Below the pieces are notes generated by a model. The model was given only the letters and a program-made list of their open reading frames with translations, was not told the DNA's origin and ran no database searches. This document shows positions 1 to 6,692 of a stretch of 6,891 bases of DNA, in pieces; position 1 is the stretch's first letter, and the number at the start of each line of letters is the position of its first letter. The stretch lies in contig CAIYFP010000360.1 of the NCBI GenBank assembly GCA_903925515.1, positions 1 to 6,891 on the forward strand, written 5' to 3'. This DNA is from an uncultured Verrucomicrobiota bacterium (GTDB lineage Bacteria; Verrucomicrobiota; Verrucomicrobiia; Limisphaerales; UBA9464). The position numbers and the translations under genes are program-made.

Positions 1-2
1 AG

Positions 3-1739
3 GCGGACGGCTCATGGTTTGTTCCGCTGCCGGCCGCCGCGCGTGAAGACTACGTGCTGGCGTTGGCCGCGTCCGAGGGGCGGATCACGGCGTTCCGGCT
101 GGAGGCGTTGCCGGACGACCGGCTGCCTTCCAAGGGGCCGGGCCGCTTCGACAACGGGAACATCGTCCTAGGCGAGGTCGAGGCCTCGCAGGGGGGCAAG
201 GTTTTGAAATGGAAGTCGGCGAGCGCGAGCCACAGCCAAGAAGGCTATCCCGTGGCGAAGACGATCGACGGCGACCTTGCGACGGGCTGGGCGGTGCTTC
301 CATGGGCGGGCAAGGCGTCGTCGGCCGTGTTCGAGCTGGCGGAGCCCATCGAGGGGAAGGCGGCGGGCGTCGTGTTGACCCTGAAGTTCAGCCCGGCCTT
401 CGACCGTCATTCGCTCGGGCGTTTCCGCGTGTCGTCAACGTCCGACGCGAACCCGCACAACGCGGCCGACGTGCCGGAGTCGATTCGCGCGATCGCGCGC
501 CTCGAGGCTTCGCGGCGCACGGCGCAGCAGGCGAAGGAGATCTTGAAGCACTACCATGAGCAGGTGTCGCCGGTGATGCGGCGGTTGCGCGAGGAAGTGG
601 CTGCCGCCAAGAAGGCCCGCGACGAGCACGAGGGGCGGGTGCCGACGAGCATGGTGATGGCGGAGATGCAAAAGCCCCGGGACACGTTCGTCATGGTTCG
701 CGGGCAATACGACAAGAAGGGCGACAAGGTCGGGCGTGCGTTGCCGTCGGCCTTGCCGGGGCTGCCCGAGGGCGGCGAGGCCGACCGGCTGGCGTTGGCG
801 CGCTGGCTGGTGTCGCCGGGCCAGCCGTTGACGTCGCGCGTCACGGTCAACCGGTTCTGGCAAATGATCTTTGGGAACGGGCTGGTGAAGTCGGCGGAGA
901 ACTTCGGGACGCAGGGGGACCTGCCGAGCCATCCGGAGCTGCTGGACTGGCTGGCGCTGGAGTTCATGCGGACGGGCTGGGACACGAAGGCGTTCCTGAA
1001 GATGGTTCTGACCAGCGCGACGTACCGGCAGGACAGCCGAGCCCCCCGATCGTTGTACGAGCGCGATCCCGAGAACCGGTTGCTGGCGCGGGGGCCGCGC
1101 ATCCGGTTGCAGGCGGAGTTCCTGCGGGACGTCGCGCTCAGCGCCTCGGGGTTGCTGGACGACCGCATCGGCGGTGCGCCGGTGTTCCCGTACCAGCCCA
1201 CGGGGTTGTGGGAGGAATTGATGTCGCGCCAGGACAACGACGCGTTCACGGCGCAGAAGTACGTGCAAAGCAAGGGCCGGGACCTGTACCGGCGGACGAT
1301 GTACACGTTCATCAAGCGTACCTCGCCGCACCCGAGCCTGAGCAACTTCGACGCGCCGGACCGGCAGGTGTGCAGCGTGAGGCGCCCGCGCACGAACACG
1401 CCGTTGCAGGCGTTGGCATTGATGAACGACCCCACCTACGTCGAGGCGTCGCGTCATCTCGCCGCGCGGATGGCGGCCGCGGGCAACTCGGAGGAGGAGC
1501 GGATCGCGTTCGCCTTCCGCCGGGTCGTGTCGCGCATGCCGTCGTCGAAGGAGCGAGACATCCTCGTGCGGCTTTACCGGGAGCAGGTGGCGGTGTTTCG
1601 CCGGGACGCCGAGGGCGCGCGCAAGTTGTTGTCGGTGGGGGATTCGCCGGCGTCGGTCGGCGACGCGGCGGAGCTGGCGGCATGGACGGTGGTGGCGGGC
1701 GCGATCCTGAACATGGACGAGTCGGTGACGAAGGGCTGA
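3..1739 (+). CDS. DUF1549/DUF1553 (PSD1) domain protein, 5'-truncated by the window edge
   Basis: The frame is open from base 3 and encodes 578 residues of the C-terminal part of a Planctomycete/Verrucomicrobia protein that normally starts with a PSCyt1 cytochrome c-like domain and DUF1549; those would lie left of the window. A GTG at 54 is an in-frame codon inside the domain, not a credible start. About bases 3-440 encode a beta-rich insert resembling a discoidin/LamG-like module (ASASHSQEGYP..TIDGD..TGW). A charged helical linker follows at about 480-640. The PSD1 domain then begins with RDTFVMVRGQYDKKG (678 on) and continues with SRVTVNRFWQ (834), HPELLDWLA (930), SATYRQ (1014), DPENRLLARGPR and, near 1380-1440, RTNTPLQALALMNDPTYVE. 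All are conserved family signatures seen directly in the translation. It probably acts outside the cytoplasm, but its reaction is unknown. It stops 7 nt before the DUF1501 gene, its usual partner. Confidence 0.93.
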   Translation, partial: ADGSWFVPLPAAAREDYVLALAASEGRITAFRLEALPDDRLPSKGPGRFDNGNIVLGEVEASQGGKVLKWKSASASHSQEGYPVAKTIDGDLATGWAVLPWAGKASSAVFELAEPIEGKAAGVVLTLKFSPAFDRHSLGRFRVSSTSDANPHNAADVPESIRAIARLEASRRTAQQAKEILKHYHEQVSPVMRRLREEVAAAKKARDEHEGRVPTSMVMAEMQKPRDTFVMVRGQYDKKGDKVGRALPSALPGLPEGGEADRLALARWLVSPGQPLTSRVTVNRFWQMIFGNGLVKSAENFGTQGDLPSHPELLDWLALEFMRTGWDTKAFLKMVLTSATYRQDSRAPRSLYERDPENRLLARGPRIRLQAEFLRDVALSASGLLDDRIGGAPVFPYQPTGLWEELMSRQDNDAFTAQKYVQSKGRDLYRRTMYTFIKRTSPHPSLSNFDAPDRQVCSVRRPRTNTPLQALALMNDPTYVEASRHLAARMAAAGNSEEERIAFAFRRVVSRMPSSKERDILVRLYREQVAVFRRDAEGARKLLSVGDSPASVGDAAELAAWTVVAGAILNMDESVTKG

Positions 1740-1746
1740 GGCAACT

Positions 1747-3213
1747 ATGGAACACGGAAGTTTTCACGAGGCGCGGGCGCGCTTGCTGACGCGCCGTCAT
1801 TTCTTTGGGCGGATGAGCGCGGGGATCGGGACGGCGGCGTTGGCGTCGGTGATGAATCCGGGCCTGCTATCCGCTGCCGGGGGCGGCTCGCACGGGGCGT
1901 TGCCGGGTTTGCATTTCGCGCCCAAGGCCAAGCGGGTGATCTGGTTGTTCATGTCGGGCGGGCCGTCGCACATCGACCTGTTCGATTACAAGCCGGGCTT
2001 GAAGAAGCATCACGGCGAGGAGTTGCCGGCGTCGATCCGGATGGGGCAGAGGCTCACGGGGATGACGTCGGGGCAAAGCAAGTTCCCCTGCGTGGCGCCG
2101 ATGTTCGAGTGGCGGCAGCACGGGAGGAGCGGGCTGTGGGTGAGCGAGCTGCTGCCGAGCATGGGACGGATGGCGGACGATTGGTGCGTGGTGAAGTCGA
2201 TGTGGACGGAGGCGATCAACCATGACCCGGCGGTGACGTTCATCCAGACGGGGCACCAGCAGGCGGGGCGGCCGGCTTTGGGCTCGTGGTTGTCGTATGG
2301 CATCGGGAGCGAGAACCAGCAGTTGCCGGGGTTCGTGGTGATGATCTCGCAGGGGAGCGGCAACAAGACGGACCAGCCCCTGAGCACGCGGTATTGGGGG
2401 AGCGGGTTCCTCCCGGGGCAACATCAGGGCGTGCGGTTCCGGTCCCAGGGCGACCCGGTCCTGTACCTCTCCAATCCCGACGGGATGGACGACCCGACGC
2501 GTCGGCGGATGCTGGACGCGACGGGTGCGTTGAACGCGCTGGCGTCGGAGAGCTTCGGGGACCCGGAGATTGATGCGCGGATCGCGCAGTACGAGATGGC
2601 GTACCGGATGCAGGCGAGCGTGCCGGAGCTGACGGACCTGAAGGGGGAGTCGGCGGCGACGCTGGAGGCGTACGGGGTGCGCGCGGACGGCAAGGACGGG
2701 GGCTTTGCAAGGAACTGTCTCCTTGCGCGGCGGATGGTGGAGCGAGGCGTGAGGTTCGTGCAGTTGTTTCATCGCGGGTGGGACCAGCACGGGGACCTGC
2801 CGAGGCAAATCCGGGGCCAATGCGAGGACGTGGACCGTCCGACGGCGGCGTTGCTGGAGGACCTGAAGCAGCGTGGGTTGCTGGAGGACACGCTTCTCGT
2901 GTGGGGCGGCGAGTTCGGTCGCACGGTGTACTCGCAGGGGGCGTTGTCGAAGGACAACCACGGCCGGGACCATCATGGGCGATGCTACACGTTGCTCATG
3001 GCGGGGGCGGGGTTGAAGGCGGGCTTCACGTACGGGGCGACCGATGATTACTGCTACAACATCGTGGAGAACCCGGTGCACGTGCATGACCTGAACGCCA
3101 CGTTGCTGCACTTGATGGGCGTGGACCACACGCGGCTGACGTTCCGGTTCCAGGGAAGGAACTTCCGCCTGACGGACGTGCATGGGGAGGTGGTGAAGGG
3201 CTTCCTGGCGTGA
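1747..3213 (+). CDS. DUF1501 family protein with Tat-type signal, alkaline-phosphatase-like fold
   Basis: A complete 488-residue protein of the DUF1501 family, at the usual family length. The N-terminus carries a twin-arginine motif (T15-R16-R17-H-F-F) followed by a hydrophobic stretch (about residues 21-43), which suggests folded export with cofactor or metal. Family landmarks are WLFMSGGPSHIDLFD (66-80), NHDPA (158-162), GWDQHGD (344-350), GGEFGRT (387-393), the His-rich DNHGRDHHGR (403-412) and HVHDLNATLLHLMG (445-458). The D/H-rich motifs fit the metal site of the alkaline phosphatase/sulfatase superfamily to which DUF1501 is related. No substrate is established. The ATG is chosen because it gives the Tat signal and has purine-rich AAGGG/GAGG just upstream (1731-1741), overlapping the previous stop. 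The 7-nt gap to the DUF1553 gene indicates one transcript. The right neighbour is a convergent tRNA gene. Confidence 0.95.
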   Translation: MEHGSFHEARARLLTRRHFFGRMSAGIGTAALASVMNPGLLSAAGGGSHGALPGLHFAPKAKRVIWLFMSGGPSHIDLFDYKPGLKKHHGEELPASIRMGQRLTGMTSGQSKFPCVAPMFEWRQHGRSGLWVSELLPSMGRMADDWCVVKSMWTEAINHDPAVTFIQTGHQQAGRPALGSWLSYGIGSENQQLPGFVVMISQGSGNKTDQPLSTRYWGSGFLPGQHQGVRFRSQGDPVLYLSNPDGMDDPTRRRMLDATGALNALASESFGDPEIDARIAQYEMAYRMQASVPELTDLKGESAATLEAYGVRADGKDGGFARNCLLARRMVERGVRFVQLFHRGWDQHGDLPRQIRGQCEDVDRPTAALLEDLKQRGLLEDTLLVWGGEFGRTVYSQGALSKDNHGRDHHGRCYTLLMAGAGLKAGFTYGATDDYCYNIVENPVHVHDLNATLLHLMGVDHTRLTFRFQGRNFRLTDVHGEVVKGFLA

Positions 3214-3274
3214 GGCCGGGCCGTGCAGGGCCACGCAACCCAGAGCAAGGCAGCCATGGCATCCCGCGATGGAT

Positions 3275-3364
3275 TGGCGGAAGGGGAGGGATTCGAACCC
3301 CCGGTAGCCTTTCGACTACGCCTGATTTCGAGTCAGGAGCCTTCAACCACTCAGCCACCCTTCC
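3275..3364 (-). tRNA. tRNA-Ser (anticodon CGA), CCA encoded
   Basis: On the minus strand the sequence folds as a complete type-II tRNA of 90 nt. A 7-bp acceptor stem (GGAAGGG/CCCTTCC) is perfectly paired, the discriminator is G as expected for serine, and 3'-CCA is encoded at 3275-3277. The anticodon arm CCTGA-CTCGAAA-TCAGG (3321-3337) places CGA at 3328-3330, reading UCG serine codons. The long variable arm GTAGTC-GAAA-GGCTAC (3304-3319) is diagnostic of Ser/Leu-type tRNAs. The T arm has the normal TTCGAAT loop. The gene converges on DUF1501, 61 bp from its stop. No canonical promoter was certain upstream; a small hairpin lies 14 bp before its 5' end. A 3' T-tract terminator was not seen. 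Confidence 0.97.
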
Positions 3365-3378
3365 ACAGGTCTTGATTG

Positions 3379-3397
3379 TCCCCGAAGGCACCGGGGA
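3379..3397. repeat. Short inverted repeat upstream of tRNA-Ser
   Basis: TCCCCG (3379-3384) and CGGGGA (3392-3397) are perfect reverse complements separated by 7 nt. The pair sits 14 bp upstream of the tRNA 5' end on its strand. It could be an operator, a leader hairpin or chance; a 6-bp stem in GC-rich DNA is weak evidence. Confidence 0.35.
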
Positions 3398-3628
3398 GCG
3401 CGACTGATGCGATGAAGCCATCGCCGTCACGCGTTTGTTCATATCTCCACGTCAAACAGCGCCGCAAGCAAAACCACGGCGCGGCGCGGCTTTGGGCAGG
3501 GAGGATTCATCTCGTTGAAGACGGGGGTTGGGGAGTCGGCGGGCCTCCCGGATCCCCGCGTAAGCCGTTCGGGAGTGCCCGGTTCTCGCCCCACGCGGCC
3601 CCGCCCGAGTTGGGATCCTGCCGGCACT

Positions 3629-3740
3629 CTTGGCGTCCTGGCGTCCTCGCGAGATTCAAAAAACAAGGCCTCCCATGCGATGATTCCATGGTGGGTGCAG
3701 CGGGGACCTGCACACGTGAAGACGCGAAGAATGCGGTGAC
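3629..3740. repeat. Interspersed-repeat-like element with inverted GAAGACGCGAAG-type ends
   Basis: The left end (3629-3653) read on the minus strand is a tandem of AGGACGCC units. The right end (3713-3738) read on the plus strand is GAAGACGC/GAAGAATGC. The two ends are thus imperfect inverted copies of one 8-9 bp purine-rich periodic motif. Between them lie an A-rich patch (about 3657-3665) and a perfect hairpin, GTGCAG (3695-3700) with CTGCAC (3708-3713). From memory, 'gaagacgcgaag' strings are common intergenic repeats in Verrucomicrobia. No transposase is present. The boundaries are approximate, and family membership is inferred without a genome-wide comparison. Confidence 0.5.
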
Positions 3741-3742
3741 AG

Positions 3743-3770
3743 GGATGCCCATGCTGAGGTGGATGCCCAT
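3743..3770. repeat. 10-bp direct repeat
   Basis: GGATGCCCAT occurs at 3743-3752 and again at 3761-3770, with an 18-bp period, immediately right of the inverted-end element and about 115 bp before the SGNH hydrolase start. It might be a paired regulator site or part of the repeat unit; two copies alone do not decide. Confidence 0.4.
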
Positions 3771-3883
3771 CCGCCACAAATCGGTCGTGCACCCAATCCG
3801 GACACCCGGTTTCACCCGCAAGGTTCGCCTTGACCCTGCTCTTTGCCGGGCCCTTCCATTCCCCGTTTCCGTGAACCGTCCCG

Positions 3884-5914
3884 ATGTGGGTTTTATCTAG
3901 CCGCCGGCCTCCGAGCCTTCCCGCGCGCCTCTTCCAAGCCTTGCGAGCATGGGTCCTTGCCCATGTTTGCAGCTGGTTCGTCGCCTCCCTCCACGCCCAG
4001 CAGGACGTCGCCCTCCGCCTGAGGAGCCACCTCGCCCGGTTCGATGCCCTTTGCCGCAACACCCGCCCGGCCCCGCCCATCCGCGTCCTCATCTACGGCC
4101 AGTCCATCACCGCAAGGCCTTGGACCACCGAAGCCTTCCGGCCACTCGTCGCCGCCCATCCCAGCCGGTCCTGGGTCATCACCAACCGTTGCATCGGAGG
4201 ACTCTCGGCCCCCTATCTCCTCCGCACCGCCGAGGCCGACCTCTTCACGTTCGATCCCGACCTCGTGGTCTTTCATGCCTACGGCGATGCCGATGCGTAC
4301 GCCCGCCTCGTCGCCGAGATCCGCCGCCGTACCACTGCGGACCTCCTCCTCCTCAACGATCACTACGCCCTTTGGGATGCCTCCATCTTCCCCGCTCTTG
4401 GTGATTGGTCCGGCCGCGCCCTCCCGGGCCTAGCCCTCGCCCATCAAGCCTGCATGGTGGACGTGCGCACCCCATGGCGCGATTACCTCGTCGGTTCCAA
4501 CCTGCCCCTCCAAAGCCTCCTTTCCGACCACGTCCACCCCAACCTCGCGGGCGAGGCCATCCTCCAGGAGGCCCTCACCCAATGTCTTCTCGTTCCGCCG
4601 GTCCGACCTCTGCCAGACCCGTTCCAGGACGACCGGGTTGCCACCCTTGACATCCCGCCCGAGGCCGAGGCGTCCGGTTCATGGGGCGTCCCCTTCACCG
4701 GCAATCGCGTCATGGCCCTCGCCGGTCCCGGCCTTGCTCGGTTCCGCATCAACGGCGTCCCCCCGTCCTCCCTCGTCGAGGCCCGCGTCCACGGACGCGC
4801 CGCCGCGTGGCCCGGAACGTGGAAGCCATTCCTCCTTCAAGTCCGCCATGAAGCCGCCCTTGCCGAGGAAACATGGGCCCTCCGAATCGAGGCGGTCGAT
4901 GGGCCCCGCCACGTCCGCTTCTCCGTCGCGGGCTCGATCACCGGACCCGACGGATCGGGATCTTCCACCACCCGCTTTCGCTCCACGTCGGGCCGCGTGG
5001 TGATCGAGCCCTCGGACTGGTACTGGGATGGCCTTGCCTTGGCCTTGCAGCCGGGCATCTCCCTCGGCTGGTCCACCATCGGCAGGGCCGCGAACTCCAT
5101 CAACCTTCCCGCCGGATCCCCGGACACCTGGGTCCCGGTCGTCGCCGGCCTTCCCGCCGGTCGGCACCAACTCAACCTGCAACAAACCCCCAAATCTCCC
5201 GCGATCCGGCGGCTCATGGTTTATTCACCCCCCGGGCCGAGGAATGCCACCGCCCGGCCCATCGTCTCCCGGGGCGGCGTCTCCAGCATTCAAGTCACCG
5301 ACCCCGGCTACCGCTACCCCTCCACACCCGCCGTCTCCGTCGAGGGATCCATCGAGCCACCGGCCATCGCCCTTGCGTCCGCATCGAATGGCGTCGTCAC
5401 CGACATCCGCGTCGTCCGCACCGGCTCCGGATACGACGCCGGGGCCCGGGTCATCCTCGATCCCCCGTCCCTCCCGCCGAGGACCGCTGCCGCGGGATGT
5501 TCCATCGGGGATGGTTATGTCCTTGATTCATGGGTCATCGACGGTGGCAGCGGCTACTTTAGCCCCCCTCGCGTCGTGCTCGTCGGCGGTGGCGGACACC
5601 GCGCCGAGGCCATGGCACGCATCCAGGACGGCGCCGTCGTGGGCATCGACATCACCGATCCCGGCGAGGGCTATTCGCATCCCCCCATCGTGCAGGTCGA
5701 TCCACCGGGCCCGCCGCCGCCCCTTCGCATCGAACTCCTCGCGTCGGCTGTTCGGCTGAGGCTCGCGGCCCCTTCCCCATGGCGCATCCAGGGTTCCACC
5801 AACCTCGTCGAGTGGACGGACCTCGGCGTCTTTGACCAGCCCGGGCAGCCCTTCCTGCAATGGGACGCCCCCAAGGACTCCCCGCCCCGCTTCTACCGCC
5901 TCGGCCCGCCCTAG
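3884..5914 (+). CDS. Secreted SGNH/GDSL-like hydrolase with GSGY repeats and Verrucomicrobia C-terminal module
   Basis: A 676-residue protein, probably an exported esterase or deacetylase. Residues 1-38 form a signal peptide (RR near the start, hydrophobic 22-36, likely cut after LHA38). The SGNH domain spans about 60-240. Block I is YGQSIT with nucleophile S74 (GQS instead of GDS), block II is NRCIGG (101-106), block III HAYGDAD (131-137) lacks the usual Asn, and block V SDHVHPN gives D215/H218. I know this GQSIT variant from Planctomycete/Verrucomicrobia SGNH proteins. Residues 241-450 are beta-rich and unassigned, ending like a ligand-binding sandwich (GLPAGRHQLNL). Residues 463-606 hold four degenerate repeats. 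Residues 614-673 (WRIQGSTNLVEW..RFYRL) are a terminal module frequent in Verrucomicrobia exoproteins. There is no Shine-Dalgarno before ATG 3884; the start is chosen because it yields the signal peptide. Codons are strongly C-ending, unlike the DUF1553/DUF1501 genes. The substrate is unknown. Confidence 0.85.
   Translation: MWVLSSRRPPSLPARLFQALRAWVLAHVCSWFVASLHAQQDVALRLRSHLARFDALCRNTRPAPPIRVLIYGQSITARPWTTEAFRPLVAAHPSRSWVITNRCIGGLSAPYLLRTAEADLFTFDPDLVVFHAYGDADAYARLVAEIRRRTTADLLLLNDHYALWDASIFPALGDWSGRALPGLALAHQACMVDVRTPWRDYLVGSNLPLQSLLSDHVHPNLAGEAILQEALTQCLLVPPVRPLPDPFQDDRVATLDIPPEAEASGSWGVPFTGNRVMALAGPGLARFRINGVPPSSLVEARVHGRAAAWPGTWKPFLLQVRHEAALAEETWALRIEAVDGPRHVRFSVAGSITGPDGSGSSTTRFRSTSGRVVIEPSDWYWDGLALALQPGISLGWSTIGRAANSINLPAGSPDTWVPVVAGLPAGRHQLNLQQTPKSPAIRRLMVYSPPGPRNATARPIVSRGGVSSIQVTDPGYRYPSTPAVSVEGSIEPPAIALASASNGVVTDIRVVRTGSGYDAGARVILDPPSLPPRTAAAGCSIGDGYVLDSWVIDGGSGYFSPPRVVLVGGGGHRAEAMARIQDGAVVGIDITDPGEGYSHPPIVQVDPPGPPPPLRIELLASAVRLRLAAPSPWRIQGSTNLVEWTDLGVFDQPGQPFLQWDAPKDSPPRFYRLGPP
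5270..5701 (+). repeat. Four degenerate 'V..I.V...GSGY..PP.V.V' protein repeats
   Basis: Within the SGNH hydrolase, residues 463-606 contain four successive units. Each has a beta strand, an Asp/Gly turn, a Tyr and then a second strand. The cores are IQVTDPGYRYPSTPAVSV, IRVVRTGSGYDAGARVIL, WVIDGGSGYFSPPRVVLV and IDITDPGEGYSHPPIVQV. Spacing is about 35-43 residues. Similar GSGY units occur in phage tail/fibre-like and bacterial surface proteins; a beta-solenoid or sandwich array with a binding or spacer role is inferred. Confidence 0.75.
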
Positions 5915-6092
5915 AGGGCCATTCGACAACCCGACGCTCGCCCCCCATGGGCCAACGTCCGTCGAGTTTTCCCATCGCCCCGGAGGCACTTCGTCTGCCG
6001 AGCCCGGTGCTCGTCCTCGCCCTTGTGGCACCGCGTTGGCGGTCGTCCGCCCTGCCCATGGCCCCGGCGCCGCATGGGCCGGCGCCGCACGC
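5915..6092. other. Non-coding or highly decayed stretch after the SGNH hydrolase
   Basis: No ribosome binding site, terminator or recognisable gene is seen here. The frame of the downstream pseudogene stays open through this stretch but gives no clear family similarity, so it may be spacer or more strongly decayed sequence of the same relic. It ends with a direct repeat, CCGGCGCCGCA at 6064-6074 and 6079-6089, just before the ATG at 6093. Confidence 0.5.
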
Positions 6093-6692
6093 ATGAAGTT
6101 CCGCCCCGGGCTCGCGCCCGTCTGGGTGTTCGCCTCCGCACCCGACCACTTGAACCCCTGCAACATGAAAATCGAAACGCGGCGCCGCGTGCGGGTCACC
6201 GAGGGGGCCGACTACCGATCCTCCTTCCAGAAACGGGGCAAGCAACGTCCCGGCGGCGACCGCATCAACGTCGTGATGGAGTTCGGCAATTTCGGATATG
6301 CCGACGAGATCACCGGCGCCGGCCGGGGCATCAAGCGGACCAATTGGGAAGCGGACATCCCCCGGCGCCGCGGGCACCTCAACGCCCCCGACGTGGTCCC
6401 CAACTTCGTCCAGACCGGCGGCGGTTCCCCCGTCGGCATCGGCGTCCGTCGGGGCAACCTCTTCCTTGAGCCCTTCCGCAACCCACCCCGCCATGGCGTC
6501 GTCCGCTCCCACCCGGGCTCGTTCGACGGTGCGGGCCATGCCGGCCGCATCATGGACCTGGTCTCCTCCGACGCCCCATGGCTCCGTCCGTTCGACCTCG
6601 GCGTGGCCCCGGCCGGATCCGCGTGCATCGCCGGCTGGAGCGACGCGGGCGTCGGCCGGGGAATTCCCGGACCACCTTTCGGTCGGGCGTGG
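6093..6692 (+). pseudogene. Remnant of a PVC-type heme-binding membrane-bound dehydrogenase (beta-propeller part)
   Basis: About 200 residues match, from memory, the C-terminal half of the propeller of PVC-type heme-binding CxxCH proteins. Clear blocks, numbered from the ATG, are RINVVMEFGNFGYADEITGAG (57-77), RTNWEADIPRR (82-92), LNAPDVVPNFVQTGGGSPVGI (96-116), FRN (128-130), VVRSHP (136-141), GAGHAGRIMDLVSSDAPWLRP (147-167) and VAPAGSACIAGWSDAGVG (171-188). Signs of decay are these. The acidic SDNDDDGNQ-like turn is replaced by SFQKRGKQ. The CDAGP segment after IH is missing. DWYDPGVGGH is eroded. The N-terminal propeller, the HEAT-like region and the terminal CxxCH cytochrome domain are absent. 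No start with a ribosome binding site was found; the frame has no stop to the window end, which means little at this GC content. A divergent truncated functional gene is possible but less likely. Confidence 0.7.

Larger units (their letters stand above)
3365..3883. other. Intergenic region without a credible gene
   Basis: This 519-bp stretch lies between the divergent tRNA-Ser and SGNH hydrolase genes. Open frames exist on both strands, but none shows a recognisable domain or ribosome binding site. Their peptide sequences are low-complexity Arg/Pro/Gly strings, as expected of random GC-rich DNA. What it does contain is a short inverted repeat next to the tRNA (3379-3397), a repeat-like element with inverted ends (3629-3740) and a 10-bp direct repeat (3743-3770). 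Promoters for both flanking genes must lie here, but I could not place a -35/-10 pair with confidence. Confidence 0.7.

Noticed and set aside
435..1457. 340-residue minus-strand frame opposite the DUF1553 gene
   Set aside because: Arg/Pro/His/Leu-rich shadow translation of a strongly conserved plus-strand domain.
1867..3234. 455-residue minus-strand frame opposite DUF1501
   Set aside because: Shadow frame: compositionally biased, with no motifs, while the plus strand encodes all DUF1501 signatures.
3214..3274. Intrinsic terminator or attachment site between DUF1501 and the tRNA 3' end
   Set aside because: No stable stem with T-tract, and no second copy of the tRNA 3' end in the window to suggest integration.
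3210..3407. Open frame across the tRNA on the plus strand containing GGRGGIRTP and FESGAFNHSATLP
   Set aside because: These are the well-known translation shadows of an antisense tRNA-Ser; the DNA folds as a complete tRNA and no protein is supported.
3026..3442. Minus-strand frame containing RVAEWLKAPDSKSG and VRIPPLPP
   Set aside because: This is the sense-strand translation of the same tRNA-Ser gene, a common mis-annotated hypothetical protein.
3375..3455. TTGACG (minus strand, 3450-3455) and GACAAT (minus strand, 3375-3380) as a tRNA promoter
   Set aside because: They are about 70 bp apart and do not form a spaced pair.
3830..3860. TTGACC at 3830-3835 as a -35 box for the SGNH gene
   Set aside because: No acceptable -10 hexamer at 16-18 bp; TCCATT at 3855 matches poorly at the wrong spacing.
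3376..3900. 174-residue plus-strand frame upstream of the SGNH gene
   Set aside because: It covers the repeat element and overlaps the SGNH start; composition is random-like, with no domain and no ribosome binding site.
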